Source: Pleurodeles waltl (Eukaryota; Chordata; Amphibia; Caudata; Salamandridae). Taken from it: a DNA stretch of 64,000 nucleotides. The stretch covers positions 657,159,717-657,223,716 of the forward strand of contig NC_090446.1 of the NCBI RefSeq assembly GCF_031143425.1. Reading direction: 5' to 3'. Below are positions 20,943 to 33,390 of the stretch, piece after piece; position 1 is the stretch's first letter, and the number at the start of each line of letters is the position of its first letter. The notes under the pieces were generated by a model that had not been told where the DNA came from, did not search any database, and saw only the letters and a list, made by a program, of their open reading frames with translations. Both the position numbers and the translations under genes were made by a program.

Positions 20943-23194
20943 AGGCAGCACAGAAGAAGGGAGCGTGTCTACTGCCAAAAGACTACCCTCATGGACCTCA
21001 GGGAGGAGGAGGTCATCACCTAGTTCAGGCTCAGGACAGCTCCTGAACCCGTTTTCACCAAGGCTGCAGGCAACATCACAGAGGTGTACCAACATCCTTC
21101 TGCAGTTCAAGCTCATAGTAGTTGTCCACATTTTGGCATCTGGGTCATTCCAAAGCACCGCAGCCAGAGTGCAGGAATTTCACAGCCATCCTTTTAAGCA
21201 TTCCTATCCTCCATCCTGGATGCCATCATCAGCCTGACACCCTTGTACATCATGTTCCCCAACACATAGCAGCAGCGACTGGAAGTACAGCAAGGCTTTT
21301 ATGCCATAGCTAGATTCCCACATGTCTTGGGGACAATGAACTGCACACATGTGCAACTTGTGCCTCGTTTAGCTAAATCCCACCTGTACTGCAATAGGAA
21401 GCACACATATTCCTTCAACGTACAGGGACTAGTGGACCATCTGGGGATGTTCGTCAATGTGTTTGCAAACTACCCTGGGAGTGCTCATGATGCCTAAATT
21501 TTCAGGCACTCCATTATCAATGGGTGCTTACAAAATGGAAAATACTGGAATGGCCTACTGGTTGGTAAGTACATCTGAAGTACATGACAGACCTAATAAA
21601 AGTAAATAATGTATGATAAAATAGACATCTCTGTGTTTGGTGACTAAGAAAATGCATATGAAGGAGGGGCCTGCCTCATACTTGCACCATACACCATGGC
21701 ACATGATCAATTCAACCCTGCATGTCACACATGTTAAGACCTGCTAAGCCACTGTGTGTTTCTTGCAATGGTGTAAAGATCCTGAGCAATGCAATGGTTT
21801 GGAAAATGCTGTGTTACAACATTGTGTAGAGGGAAGGGTTCTATGTCTGTTGTCTGTATCTACATGTAACTATGATGGTCATGAGGCATATCATGTATCT
21901 AACACCAGCTAAACTGTAAAATGTTTCAAATAATTTGCCCTCCCCAGATATGTGTCCTGCTGAAAATGAACATTCATTATCATGAACACTCTTCCCACCT
22001 ATGTGTGGTGCATTCTGTAGCACACATACATATACTGTCAGGCCTCCAAGGGTTCATACTGTGCAGGAAGGTAGTCGCGTAAGCACAAAGTACAACTCAC
22101 AGGAAATGCAGCTACACATTCACCATGTTGCAAATGTGTCTGTCTTGCTGCTATGCAGCCTATTGTGTGCCATTTTAGCTTGAAACCTTAGGACTGTCCT
22201 GATGGACTAAAATATGTCCTACACTGCCCTTACTTATTGAGGGAGTGCGGTTCTGATAATTTACTGGTTGCACTGTACAGTGCATGATTCCTATAGTTCT
22301 GTGCCATTGTGTCCTGTCAACATAGTGGACCCAATGCACTGCTATGTGTAGACAATATCCCATATTGACATGCACTCACTCATCTATCCATGGCAGTAGC
22401 TACTGAACAATGGTGACTACTACTGTTGCATCCAATTCTGTGTGAACAAATGGGACCACATCATATGCACCGGTTAACTACTCAAATGTAAGATATGTAG
22501 TAGGGCCGAAATGCCAAGATTAGTCCAAATTCAACACAATAGAGAAGTGTGAGAGAAGTGTCTCCCTAGTGATAAACTCATCACCATATCAGTAAAGACT
22601 CACTATGTTCATGCTATTGCCAAGACAAACTTTTCAAACTAGTAAGTGTATCACACATGCCAGCATAATTGCATGTGTAGTTCAGTGTCAGTTATATGAA
22701 AAAGGAAAGGGCATGTATGCCATTCAATCCCAGTGCAGGTCACATACTGGTGGAAATGTGTATGAGTCATTTGGTACACATAACAGACATGTCCATCAAC
22801 CATTATGAGAATTGACTAATTTTTTGTTTCCTGTCTTTTCAGATGACCAAGCATATGGTCTGCAGCCATGGGTCATGAACCCATTTGCACACCTCCAGAC
22901 CGAGGCAGAGCGCAACTACAACAACACACTTGGCAGGACAAAGGGTATAGTAGAGTAGACTTTCAGAACACTGAAATCTCACTTACGCTGCCTCACCATG
23001 TCCAGGGGGATATTGCTCTACTCCCCCCTACAGTATGCCAAATTATCCATGTGTGCTGTGTAGTGAACAACCTATTGGTACAGACAAATGTCTCATGGGA
23101 TGAGGGCCGTGAGGTCTGGGAAGGCCCAGATGAAAATGAGGATGCAGATGGGGCTCAAGGACAAAATGTACCCACAGTTGTCAGTACCCCCTGA
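20943..23194 (+). pseudogene. Harbinger DDE transposase pseudogene, two exons
   Basis: Exon 1 (about 20943-21564) encodes a basic start (RRRERVY), LREEEVIT-stop-FRL, then FPHVLGTMNCTHVQL, KHTYSFNVQ and YPGSAHDA-stop. Exon 2 (22843-23194) follows a TTTTCAG acceptor and encodes DDQAYGLQPWVMNPF, AERNYNNTLGRTKG and LRCL. These match the order of the Harbinger transposase: the first catalytic Asp lies in IGxIDxTH, the second in PGSxHD and the Glu in the AERxYN region. Here the first Asp reads as Asn (MNCTH), and several stops interrupt the frame. The intron (21565-22842, 1278 bp) has a GTAAGT donor. In a live element the protein cuts at the TIRs and needs a Myb-like partner for nuclear entry and DNA binding. 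Confidence 0.82.
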
Positions 23195-26100
23195 AGAAAC
23201 AACATTGTCCATAACTGTTTCACAGATGCATGAAGTAGCTTGATGGACACTAACATATTTACTTTTTAAAGAGTGTTTAAAATTGCAATAAAATAATGAA
23301 CACTACCTTTGTGTATGCAATCTCACACCTCACCTAATATTTTGTAGCCCATCACATCACAAAGTTATGTAGCTATATATATCAAATACTGCAGGACAAT
23401 ATCATGTGTAGCAAATTATGTGTGCATGCCAACAACATGTGCCAACACATGTGCTTTGGGAAGACTTACACCAAACAAAGCTAGCAAGGTGGCAGAGTTG
23501 GACATGTTGTGACTTTGTTTGCTGTCAGACATTTTACCACACTCCAAAGGGTGTGCAAATGTAAACAGTACGCAATGATCATGGGTGTATGTTGTGTATA
23601 TAGAAATTTGCACTGCCTTACACTTGTGGAGGCTAGTATAGTGTACTCATAGTCCAATGACTGTGAACAGAGGAACATATGCTGTGCATGGGAACACAGT
23701 GCAACCTATAGAGTCACCATATGCTACATCAATATTTGTAAGCACACAACAAAATCATTGTGGTATCTCACATAACACATATGAATGTGAATTCCTTATA
23801 CGTGCCAGTCCGGGATTGGATACCTAGGACCAATGCTGGCACACTTGCCCCACTAGGCAAGGATGCAACTGTTACCTGCTGGGATGTATGTGACCATGTT
23901 GGTGTGTCTCACTCCGATAAAGCAATGCTGTCACTCCTATAGCACCATTTATGTGTGCTAGTAAACACACAGGACACTGCTCAATAAAAATCAATAGATG
24001 TGATGGTATCACTACATGCAATATCACTTCTGTCAAGGTAACATGCACTAACACATTCCAGGTTAGAGTGGCATAATGTATCATTAATTGACCAGGTGAG
24101 CATCTGGTGTGAATAGCTACCCATTCTAAGTTCACAAAATCGCTCTCTATTGCCAAATAATGTGATGCATGCTAATGGTAAACATATACCACTTTGGAAG
24201 CCATCACTGTTGTTTTGGCTACTCAACAAACACTTTTAAAGTGCATGTGCTACACATATTGTTCCTGACACTAAGCCTAGACAGCAGATGTTTGTGTCCC
24301 ACAAAATTATGTGGTGGTTGTTGGTCATTTCTGTATGGTAAATGTTGTTTTGCACATATCAACCGGTGTCATGTAGGCCTAATCACATACCTTACATATC
24401 TAGTCAGTCAATGTGTGACCAAGATGCCACATAGACTGTTGACTGGCTGAAGCAGCTAGGGTATGCAATTCCCTGAGTGTGTATTGCATCTATAACACAT
24501 CCTATGTCAGGAATACAGAAAGATAGTATGTTCCTTAAGTTGTGCCTCAATCATGTATTGACATGTGTGTCACATTTGCATAGGACTGCAATGTCTGTGG
24601 AAATAAAAAAAAATAAAAAAAATCTTCACTGCTAACTACATCCAGCCAAGCATGATACAAACTGTAAGACATGTAAATAATGTCAAGGTCTCAATAATTC
24701 ACAATATGTCAGTATATTTCACAGATATGTATTGTGTGTCCTACTGTCTGCACCATCAGAGCAAAGACTCACACATATGTGCACTGTTAACACACACATG
24801 CAATACATTCCTAGTCATTAAGCATGCCAGCCCAGTAAATTTGACCAAAATAGCTGATCCCTTTGAGTATTTACCTGCATTGTAAAATACACAACACTGT
24901 AGAACACACAATTGGCCCATTGCATCATTTAAATTACATGCATTAGCCTCTTGCATGATGCATTGCACCCTACGCATTGCACACAAGCCATGAATCCACG
25001 CTAATGCATAAAAAATGATGAACTGCGCATAGGCATCCGTTGTGCGTAATTTATGCGTTGCCTAAATTTTCAACTATGTATTAAAAAAATGACGCATGAG
25101 TAGAAAATGGGACACATCTTCCCAGGAAAAGATGCAATGGCTCTGCCATGCAGCAAACCAGGAAGTGTGAAGTTACTTTCACTTTGCCTAACAATTTTGT
25201 GTCTGTGCTGGCTGGTGGAGGTGTTTGTTCTTTGGTAGTGAGAGTTGTAGAGTTTTCTGGTGTTGTTGATGTCTGTTCTGTCCCTGTTGTGTCCCAAAAG
25301 TGTATTTTTGTGTTTTTAATTGCATTTTGTATCATTTTTTGTGCTCGCCTTAGAAAAAATCTGTCACTGCTTTTATGATCATATGGTCATATTTGTTTTT
25401 GGGTTAGTATAATATGCTACAACCTAACTCTGTTAAGAAAATTAATCATGCAACAGAGTCATGTTCACAGTGGCCTGGCACTAGCCCACACAGACCATGC
25501 AGTGCATGTGAGGCCCAGTGGTGCTTGGGGACCCACCAGCCCTGTGCAGGAAGTGATGTCTCCTGACACGCCAGGTCATTACTGACTCTAAAATGTGTCA
25601 GCCACCCTCTATGTATGTTGCAGGGGAGCACACTCATATGTCATCACGCCAAAGGTTCAACAGACTGTTTAGTGCACACAAAACAATTCCAAATACATGT
25701 TTTTTTTAAATTGGTCACAATCCATTAACGAGCCTGTACAGGGCATGAATGGTCAATGTTTATTTTCTGTGAAGTAGTAACATGTAATGGCTACTGTCTG
25801 ATATGGTTAGCATTGTTATGAACATGTATTGATTTAAGAAATTTCATTTAAATTGATACTGTGCAAGTACAATATGTCAAGTCATTCTGTTCACTTAGCC
25901 ATCAAAGGCAGTCACCCTTGCACCATTAGGTAAAGAGTGATGGTTTAGAATTTTGTTCGCACTCTCTGTGCATGAGACATGATTTTCCTGACATTATCCA
26001 TAAACACTGCAACCTGACATACCTATGTTTATCACTAAGCCATGTCAACTTTGTGATTTGCTACATGTTCAACTTACAGACTTAAATTCACATTTGTGAA

Positions 26101-26229
26101 GGCAAGGTACTGTGGTTCAGATGTACACAGTGTACGTGTCCTTAATTCACAGAGCAATGTACTGTGTTTTTGTCTTCTAGATGGGCCTGAACCCTACACT
26201 ACTGTTGAAATGGAAACATTCAGGGATCC
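23195..26229. other. Non-coding interior of the Harbinger element
   Basis: No intact gene. A TTTTTGTCTTCTAG acceptor-like site at about 26167-26180 is followed by an open stretch (DGPEPYTTVEMETF) that runs into the gypsy insertion, so an exon of a second Harbinger gene may have been cut there. This is inference. Confidence 0.4.
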
Positions 26230-28461
26230 TGTTAGACCTGACAGCCTTAGGGTGGTCACACTCAACTTTTCGCCTGCCTCCCTCCACTTTTTGACACTGC
26301 TTTTGCTGGTTTTAGGACTCTGCACACTTTATCACTGCTAACCAGTGCTAAAGTGCATATGTTCCCTCCCTTAAAACATGGTGACATTGGCTCTTACCAT
26401 TTGGCTTATTTAATTAACTTGTAAGTCCCTAGTAAAAGTGCACTACCTGTGCCCAGGGCTTGCAGATTACATGCTACTAGTGGGCCTGCTGCACTGATTG
26501 TGCCACCCACATAAGTAGCCCCCTAACTATGTCTTAGGCCTGCCATTGCAAGGCCTGTGTGTGCAGTTTCACTGCCAATTCGACTTGGCATTTAAAAGTA
26601 CTTGCCAAGCCTTATACTCCCCTTGTTCTACATATAAGTCACCCATAAGGTAGGCCCTAGGTAACCCAAAGGGCGGGGTGTTATGTAGGGAAAAGGCAGG
26701 ACATGTACCTGTGTAGTTTATATGTCCTGGTAGTGTAAAAGTCCTAAATTCATTTTACACTGCTGTGAGGCCTGCTCCTTTCATATGCTAACATTAGGGC
26801 TACCCTCATATACTGTCTGAGAAGTAGATTCTGACCTGAAAGGAGTAACAAGGTCATATTTAGTATGGCCAGAATAGTAATACAAAATCCTGCTGACTGG
26901 TGACGTTGGATTTAATATTACTATTTTGGAAATACCACTTTTAGAAAGCGAGCATTTCTCTGCACTTAAATCCTTCTGTGCTTTAAAATCCACATCTGGC
27001 TGGGTTAGTTGACAGCTCCCTTGTGCATTTCACTCAGACAACCCCAAACACAAGATGCTCATTCACAACTGCACACATCTGCATACTGAATGGGTCTTCC
27101 AGGGCTGGGAGGAGGAGGGCCTAACACTTACAAGTCAAATGACAGTGCCCTGCCCTCACACAATGGACTGCCAAACCCCCTACTGGGACCCTGGCAGACA
27201 GGATGGAACTGAAAGGGGACCTTGTGCACTGCTAAGCCACTCTTTGAAGCCTCCCCACTTCAAAGGCACATTTGGGCATTTAACCAGGGACTCTGGTGCT
27301 ACCATCTCAGACACTTCTTGACAAGATAACTACTGGGAAAGGAACTCTGAACCAGAACCTGCAACCTGATAAGAGAAGCTGCCTGGCTGCCCAAAGGACT
27401 CACCTGACTGCTTTGCTGAAAAGGACTGCTGCCTTGCTGTTGTCCTGCTGCCTTGCTGATCTCTGGCTCTGCTGAAAAGTGCTCTCCAAGGGCTTGGATT
27501 GAGCTTTCCTCCTGTTTTCTGAAGTCTCAGGACCAAAAAGACTTCTCCAAAGAACTCCTTGTGCGATGACAAATCGATGCACAACCTGCTGGAATTGTCA
27601 CACAGCCTGCACAGCGATGAGAAAATCACTGCACGCCGAACAGAAATGACTCAGCCTGGCTCCCCATGTGGAGATCGACGCAGCACCAGCATTGCGACCA
27701 TAACTTCGACGCACAGCCCACTAGATAGATGCACTGCTGAACGGGGCCAACACAGACCAACTTCCTGTGAAGCGGAATCGATGCAGTGCCTGCCGTGCAA
27801 CAGAAATTTCCCTGCATCACCCACCGGATCATTGCAGCTCCTGTGACCTTGACCCGCACGCCGAGGATTTCTCCGTATCGTCCCCGGGGCATACAAGTAC
27901 CCCACAACCCAAAGAGGATCCAAGTCCACATGCCTGAAATCGACGCAAGGCCCTTGCTTCCTTGTGGCCCCTGATATAAAATATCAACACATCATCTGTG
28001 TGCACCCAGAGAAACAGACGCACACCTCCCAATTTTCCATGCATCTCCTCCTCTGTTGTCCCCTGCGATAATTGGGATGCAAACAAAGTAATTTGTGCTT
28101 GCAAGAGACACTTATTGCTGCTAAGAACTTAAGACTCCTTTTATCATTTTCTCAAGTGATATTTCAATGTGTATTTATCAAATCCTGATCATTTTGACCT
28201 CCACTTAATCAGATAAATATTCTATATTTTTCTAAACCTGGGCGGTGTATTTTTGTGGTGTTTATACTGTGTTATTGCATGATGTATTGCACAAATACTT
28301 TACACATTGCCTTCTAAGTTAAGCCTGACTGCTCAGTGCCAAGCTACCAGAGGGTGGACACAGGATAACTTGGATTGTGCGTGACTTACCCTGACTAGAG
28401 AGAGGGTCCTTGCTTGGACAGGGGGTAACATGAGTGCCAACCGAAGACCCAGTTTCTAACA
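26230..28461 (+). repeat. 5' LTR of the Gmr1-like element
   Basis: It starts TGTTAGA and ends TCTAACA, a perfect 7 bp terminal inverted repeat. The sequence is repeated, with divergence, from 33391 and more distantly in the solo LTR at 11609-13761. Confidence 0.9.
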
Positions 28462-28462
28462 T

Positions 28463-28482
28463 TGGTGATCAGCGGTGAGGAT
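28463..28482 (+). promoter_or_regulatory. Primer-binding-site candidate
   Basis: TGGTGATCAGCGGTGAGGAT begins one base after the 5' LTR. A TGG start is typical because it pairs with the CCA end of a tRNA. I cannot tell which tRNA. Confidence 0.55.
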
Positions 28483-28617
28483 AGGACTTGTATTAGTGCA
28501 GTGACATACAATAGCTACGTGTTCACTACCTACCCACAGTTGAAGGTCAACTTGATTTTTTATATTTTTCTGCAATTTCGTTTTCAACCTGACATTTTAA
28601 CTTTATCCTCATTCAAC

Positions 28618-29788
28618 ATGTCTCTGACTGGGTCTCAAGCAGGAGCTGAAGATTGTGACCTAGCCAAGCTGGAGACATACACTGTTAACCAGCTGAAGGG
28701 GTTCTGCAAGGGGATGGGAGTACCTGCCCGGGGTGCCTCCAGAAAGGAGGAATTCCAAAAGGTGCTGAGGGCCTGGGCAGAAGCCCATTCGGAAGAGAAT
28801 ACGGAGAAGGAGGGGCCAGAGGATGGCCCCTAAGATGATTTTTTGGCAGCAGTGAAGGTTGTTACCCCTGGAATTGTGCCCCCTGCTGAACCAGGGTTCA
28901 GTGTCTCTAGCCATGGCCTGTCCACAGAGGAAAGGGGGGAGGAGAGTGAATTTCAACTGCAAATGGCAAAGTTAAACATGGAGGCAGAGGAAAAGAAAGC
29001 AGAGAGAGAAGCCAAACAAGCTGAGGCTGAAATGGCTTTGGCTGTGAAGATTCTTCTGGCTCATGAACTGAGTCTCAAAGAGCTGGATATCAAGGCGAGG
29101 CAGTCTGAGTCCAGCAGTGATGGTTGCAGCATACATGAAGGACCTGCTGGGGAAAGGAAGGTTTGTATACCCAAATATGTGGTGGGAGATGACATTGATA
29201 AGTTGTTGGCTGCTGGGGACAGCCTTGTGGTGGTATGTACCAGTTGTGGGGAGGGGCATACTCCTTGCATTGGATCGAAGGGATCAAAACACATATGCAC
29301 CCATGAAAACTGCTTTACTTGCCAAGTTTGGGCTGCCACCTGAGAAATACCGTCAGAGGTTTAGGGACAGCACAAAACTCTCCACACAGAACTGGGTAGA
29401 CTTTTTTGCTTTCTCCAGTAAGGCACTGAATGGATGGGTGCGGAGCAGTAAAGTAGATGACTATTTGAGGTTATATAATTTGATCCTGAAAGAGCATATG
29501 TTCGGTGTTTGCTTTACAGGCTTGTGCCAGCACCTAGTTGACAGTAAGCTGACTGATCCTAAAAAGCTTGCTGAGGAGGAGGACCTCTGGGTTAGCACCA
29601 GAGTGTCCAAGAAGGTTCCTGGGTGGGACACCCACAAATATGGGAAGGGTTACCACCAGAAGAAAGAGGGGGGAGAAAAACTTAAAAATAAGGAGTTCTC
29701 AAAAGGCCCCCAAAACAATTCCTGGGCAGGCGGAGGTTGTAACCAGTCCCCGCCTGAATTTGAGAAGAAGCCAAAGTACTTTGATTAA
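28618..29788 (+). pseudogene. gag: Gmr1-like gag with SAP-like N-terminus and SCAN-like capsid
   Basis: The ATG at 28618 opens a segment with a SAP-like pattern (YTVNQLKGFCKGMGVPARG...RKEEFQKVL), followed by a stop at 28831-28833. The same frame continues with a Glu/Lys/Ala-rich coiled-coil-like stretch (about 28940-29110). Near 29200 the frame shifts, and the second frame runs to 29788. That part contains LALDRRDQNTYAPMK and, at about 29331-29620, a SCAN-like block: YRQRFRDS, WVDFFAFSSKALNGW, YLRLYNLILKEH, LCQHLVDSKLTDP and LAEEEDLWV. In live elements gag forms the particle that packages the RNA. This copy is dead. The SAP reading is weaker than the SCAN reading. Confidence 0.8.
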
Positions 29789-29789
29789 A

Positions 29790-30350
29790 AAAAGGGAAGT
29801 TTATACCCCAATGCTTTGAGTGCTTGAGACATGGACACTCCTAGGGTGACTCCCAGTGTCCCAAGAGGGCACAGCCCACGACTGGAGGGCATGGTTGGCT
29901 AGTGTAGCACTCAGGATGGAGATGGTCCCAGTTAGGTTTGAGCACCTGTTAGAGGTATCACTAGTGTCCCTGGGAGATGAGGAAATTGTGCCAAAAGCAC
30001 ACATGCCTGCCAATAGTTCCAAGTATAGGCAGTGGGTCACCATTAATGGGCAAAGTGTGGAGACTCTGCTTGACACATGATCCAGTATAACTACTGTCAG
30101 GGGCAGCTGGTGTCAGCAGAGCAGGTCATCCCTAATACACTCCAGCAGGTCATAGTTGCTGACAATTGCGAGAGCGACCTCTGCTAGCTCCGGTTCCCTT
30201 TGAGTAGGGGGGGTCTCTGGTACTCTAAAAGTAGCTGTGAGTCCTGCCATGCCTGTAGATTGTCTGTTAGGCAATGATCTTGAGCACACTACCTGGAAGG
30301 AGGTAGAGCTCAGATCCCACCTGGAGATGTTAGGTGTGCCTGAATGGGTC
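29790..30350 (+). pseudogene. Zinc knuckle and aspartic protease remnant
   Basis: A knuckle-like CFECLRHGHS-stop-GDSQC lies at 29812-29865 with a C-x2-C-x4-H-x6-C spacing. The protease follows: YRQWVTINGQSVETLLDT then TGA at 30078-30080, then SSITTV. The stop replaces the Gly of the DTG active site, one base from GGA. VDCLLGNDLE downstream matches the ILGxD flap of the family. Nothing here can make a working enzyme. Confidence 0.7.
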
Positions 30351-30589
30351 TGAATGACCACACGGTCCATGGCTGCCCGGGAAGGGAGTCAAGGGCGTCT
30401 GGAGCCTGCAACAATGGCTCAAACAGCTGCACAGAGGAAGGGCAAAGGGTGCGGGAAACTAGCCCCAGATATTCCCGGGTGGTTGCCGAGGTCGCAGAAG
30501 AGGAGGCCCATGAGCCAACTGGGGAAGACATTGCTGCCCTGGGTAACCTACCTGAACTTGCCGGCTGGTGGGTATAGGGGGGGCCAACC

Positions 30590-31860
30590 AGGGAGGAATT
30601 CTGCCAAGCGCAGAAAGAGTGCCCCACTCTCGAGGGTCTGATGCAACAGGCCTCAGCCCAAGCAGCAGGTGAAGCCTCTGGAGATCACCACATATATTGG
30701 GAGAATGATCTTCTCTACATTGAGCCTAAGGTTCTGGTTGCTGGGGCAGCACGTGTGCTGGTGGTCCCCCAGTGCTACTGGGCCTTCCTACTGGGGCTGG
30801 CTCATGACATCCCCCTGGCAGGACATTTGGGGCAAGACAAGACCTTTGCCAGGCTTGTCACCCAGTTTTCTTGGCCTCAAATGTGGGTAGCCTCAGATAA
30901 TTTCTATAGGTCCTGCCCAACCTGCCAGGCTAGTGGGAAGACAGGGAAAAGGCTCAAGGCCCCCTTATCCCACTCCCCAGCATTGGCACCCCCTTTGAAA
31001 GGGTGGACATCAACATCATTGGTCCCTTGGATCCCAAATCTTCCCTAGACAAAAGGTTTATCCTGGTTTTGGTGGACCATGCCACCCGCTATGCAGATGC
31101 AATCTCTCTAAGGACAGTGACTGCACCGGTGGTGACCAGAGCTCTAATGGGGATATTTAGCCATGTGGTGTTCCCATAGGAGGTTGTGTCTGACAGAGGC
31201 ACAAACCTCATGTCAGCATACAAGAAGTCCATGTGGGATGAGTGTGGGGTAAGCTACCAGTTTACCACCCCTTACCATCCTCAAACCAATGGGCTTGTTG
31301 AAAGGTTCAACAAGACACTGAAAGACATGATCACTGGCCTCCCTGAGGCCATGAGGTGTAAGTGGGACATCCTCTTGCCAAGCCTTCTCTTTGCTTATAG
31401 GGAGATGCCCCATAAAGGGGTGGGATTCAGCCCCTTTGAACTTCTTTATGGAAACCCTGTCAGGGGACCACTAAGCATAGTCAAGGAGGGGTGGGAGAAA
31501 GCTCCCAGGAAACCTCCCCAGGATGTGGTCAGTTACATGCTGGCCCTCCGCAACCAGACACAGCGTTTCTGGAAACAGGCCAAGAGCAACCTCCAGGCCA
31601 GTCAAGAGGTGATAAAGGAATGGTATGACCAGAAGGCCACCCTGGTAGAATTCTCACCTGGAGACAAAGTATGGGTGATGGAACCAGTAGAGCTTAGAGC
31701 TCTCCAGGAAAGCTGGATTGGCCCATATGAAGTCAAAGAGCAAAAGGGGAATGCCACTTACCTAGTGGACCTCAAGGCCCCCAGAAACCCCCTAAGGTTT
31801 CTCCACCAAAACAGACTGAAGCCTAATTGTGAGAGGTCTGAGGTCAGCATGCTTCTTCTG
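30590..31860 (+). pseudogene. Integrase remnant located upstream of RT
   Basis: A linker (ECPTLEGLMQQA) leads to the HHCC zinc site (H in GHLGQDKTF, then CPTCQAS, near 30815-30950). After a frameshift near 31000 the catalytic core follows: VDINIIGPLD, LVDHATRYAD, a TAG at about 31178, then SDRGTNLMS (second Asp) and HPQTNGLVERFNKTL (Glu). The open frame from 31186 to 32166 also covers the C-terminal DNA-binding part (GDKVWVMEP, WIGPYEV) and runs on towards RT. The placement upstream of RT defines the Gmr1 type. Confidence 0.85.
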
Positions 31861-31974
31861 ACAGATGAGGGCATGGAAGAGGAGAGTGAGCCTCTCCCTG
31901 ACCTCCGCTTTGCCAAGGAAGGTGATGGGTCAGTGGAGGGTGTTATTTTCTCTGACTCCCTGACTCAGAGAGGA

Positions 31975-33390
31975 GACTGCTACGAGTTGTTGGAGCAGTT
32001 CCCTTCCCTTTTCTCCCTCATGCCTGGGCTCACACACTTGTGTGTATACGATGTTGACACAGGAGACAGTCTACGGGTAAAGAATAAAATGTACAGGTTG
32101 TCAGATAAAGTGAGGTCCAGCATCAAGGATGAAGTGGACAAGATGCTGGCTCTGGTGGTGATATAGAAGCCCAGCACTCCTTGGTCCAGCCCACTGGTGT
32201 TGGTTCCCAAGGCTGCACCTCCGGTGCCAAGCCAGAGGTTAGGTTCTGCATGGACTATCGGGGTCTTAACTCTGTCACAAAGACAGATGTTCACCCCATT
32301 CCCCTCGCTGATGAGTTCGTAGACAGGCTAGGCACTGCCAAGTTCCTTAGTACCTTTGACCTCACATCTGGGTACTGGCAGATCGCCTTGACTAAAAGGG
32401 GTCAAGAAGGATCCGCTTTTTCTACTCCCAAGGGCTATTACCAGTTCAGAATGATGACCTTTGGATTGAAAAATGCCCTGCTACCTTCCAACGGTTGGTT
32501 TACGGGGTCCTAGCTCGCAAGGATGCCTTCTGCGCAGCCAACCTAGATGACATTGCCATCTATAGTTCCAGCTGGGAGGAACACCTGCTCCACCTCAAGG
32601 AGGTGCTTCAGGCCCTGCAGCAGGCAGGCCTGACCATCAAGGCCAGTAAGTGCCAGATTGTGCAGGGTTCCGTGGTGCACTTGGGATACCTAGTAGGTGG
32701 TGGCAAGGTGCAGCCCCTCCAGGCCAAGATTGAAACCATCAAGGCCTGGCAACCACCAGAACTCAGACAGAGGTGAGGGCCTTCTTAGGCCTCACAGGAT
32801 ATTACCGCAGATTCGTTAAGGGATATGGCACCATATTACCCCCCTTAAGAGAACTGACATCCAAGAAACAACCTAGGTTGGTGAATTGGACAGAGGCTTG
32901 TCAGAAAGCTTTTGACTCCATGAAGGAAGCAATGTACACACCCCCGTTCTCAAGGCACCTGACTACTCCAGAGAATTCATCATGCAGACAGACACTTCAG
33001 AGCATTTCCTAGCAAAGCTGAATGAGGAGGGATAGACCAACCAGTAGTCTTTATTAGCAGAAGACTACTATCATGGGAACAGAGTGCTGTTAAGAGAGAA
33101 GCATTTGCTGTGGTCTGGGCACTGAAGAAGCTGAGAACACACCTGTTTGGTACTCACTTCTGGGTTCAGACAGACCACAGGCCCCTCACTTGGCTCATGC
33201 AGATAAGGGGTGAAAATCCTAAACTCTTGAGGGTGTCCATTTCCCTACAGGGGATGGACTTTATGGTGGAGCATCACCCAGGGATTTACCACGCAAACGA
33301 TGATGGTGTCTCTCCAGATACTTCTGCCTTAGCGATGAGAGCTCTCAGGAGGTTGGGTAGCTCTCCCCACTTTCAACTGGGGGGGACACA
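31975..33390 (+). pseudogene. Reverse transcriptase and RNase H remnant
   Basis: RT fingers begin within the integrase frame (FPSLFSLMPGLTH, YRLSDKV). After a stop at 32164 and a frame change, FCMDYRGLN, FDLTSGYWQ, FRMMTFGLKNA and NLDDIAIYS follow (about 32235-32565); the usual YxDD Tyr reads Asn. A further shift leads to FLGLTGYYRRFVKGY and a damaged RNase H with WALKKLRTHLFG, VQTDHRPLTWL and FMVEHHPGIYHANDD (33110-33350). At least four frame changes or stops are present. No integrase follows RNase H; the 3' LTR begins at once. Confidence 0.85.
33376..33390 (+). promoter_or_regulatory. Polypurine tract of the Gmr1-like element
   Basis: ACTGGGGGGGACACA lies directly before the TGTTAGA of the 3' LTR and would serve as plus-strand primer. 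Confidence 0.6.
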
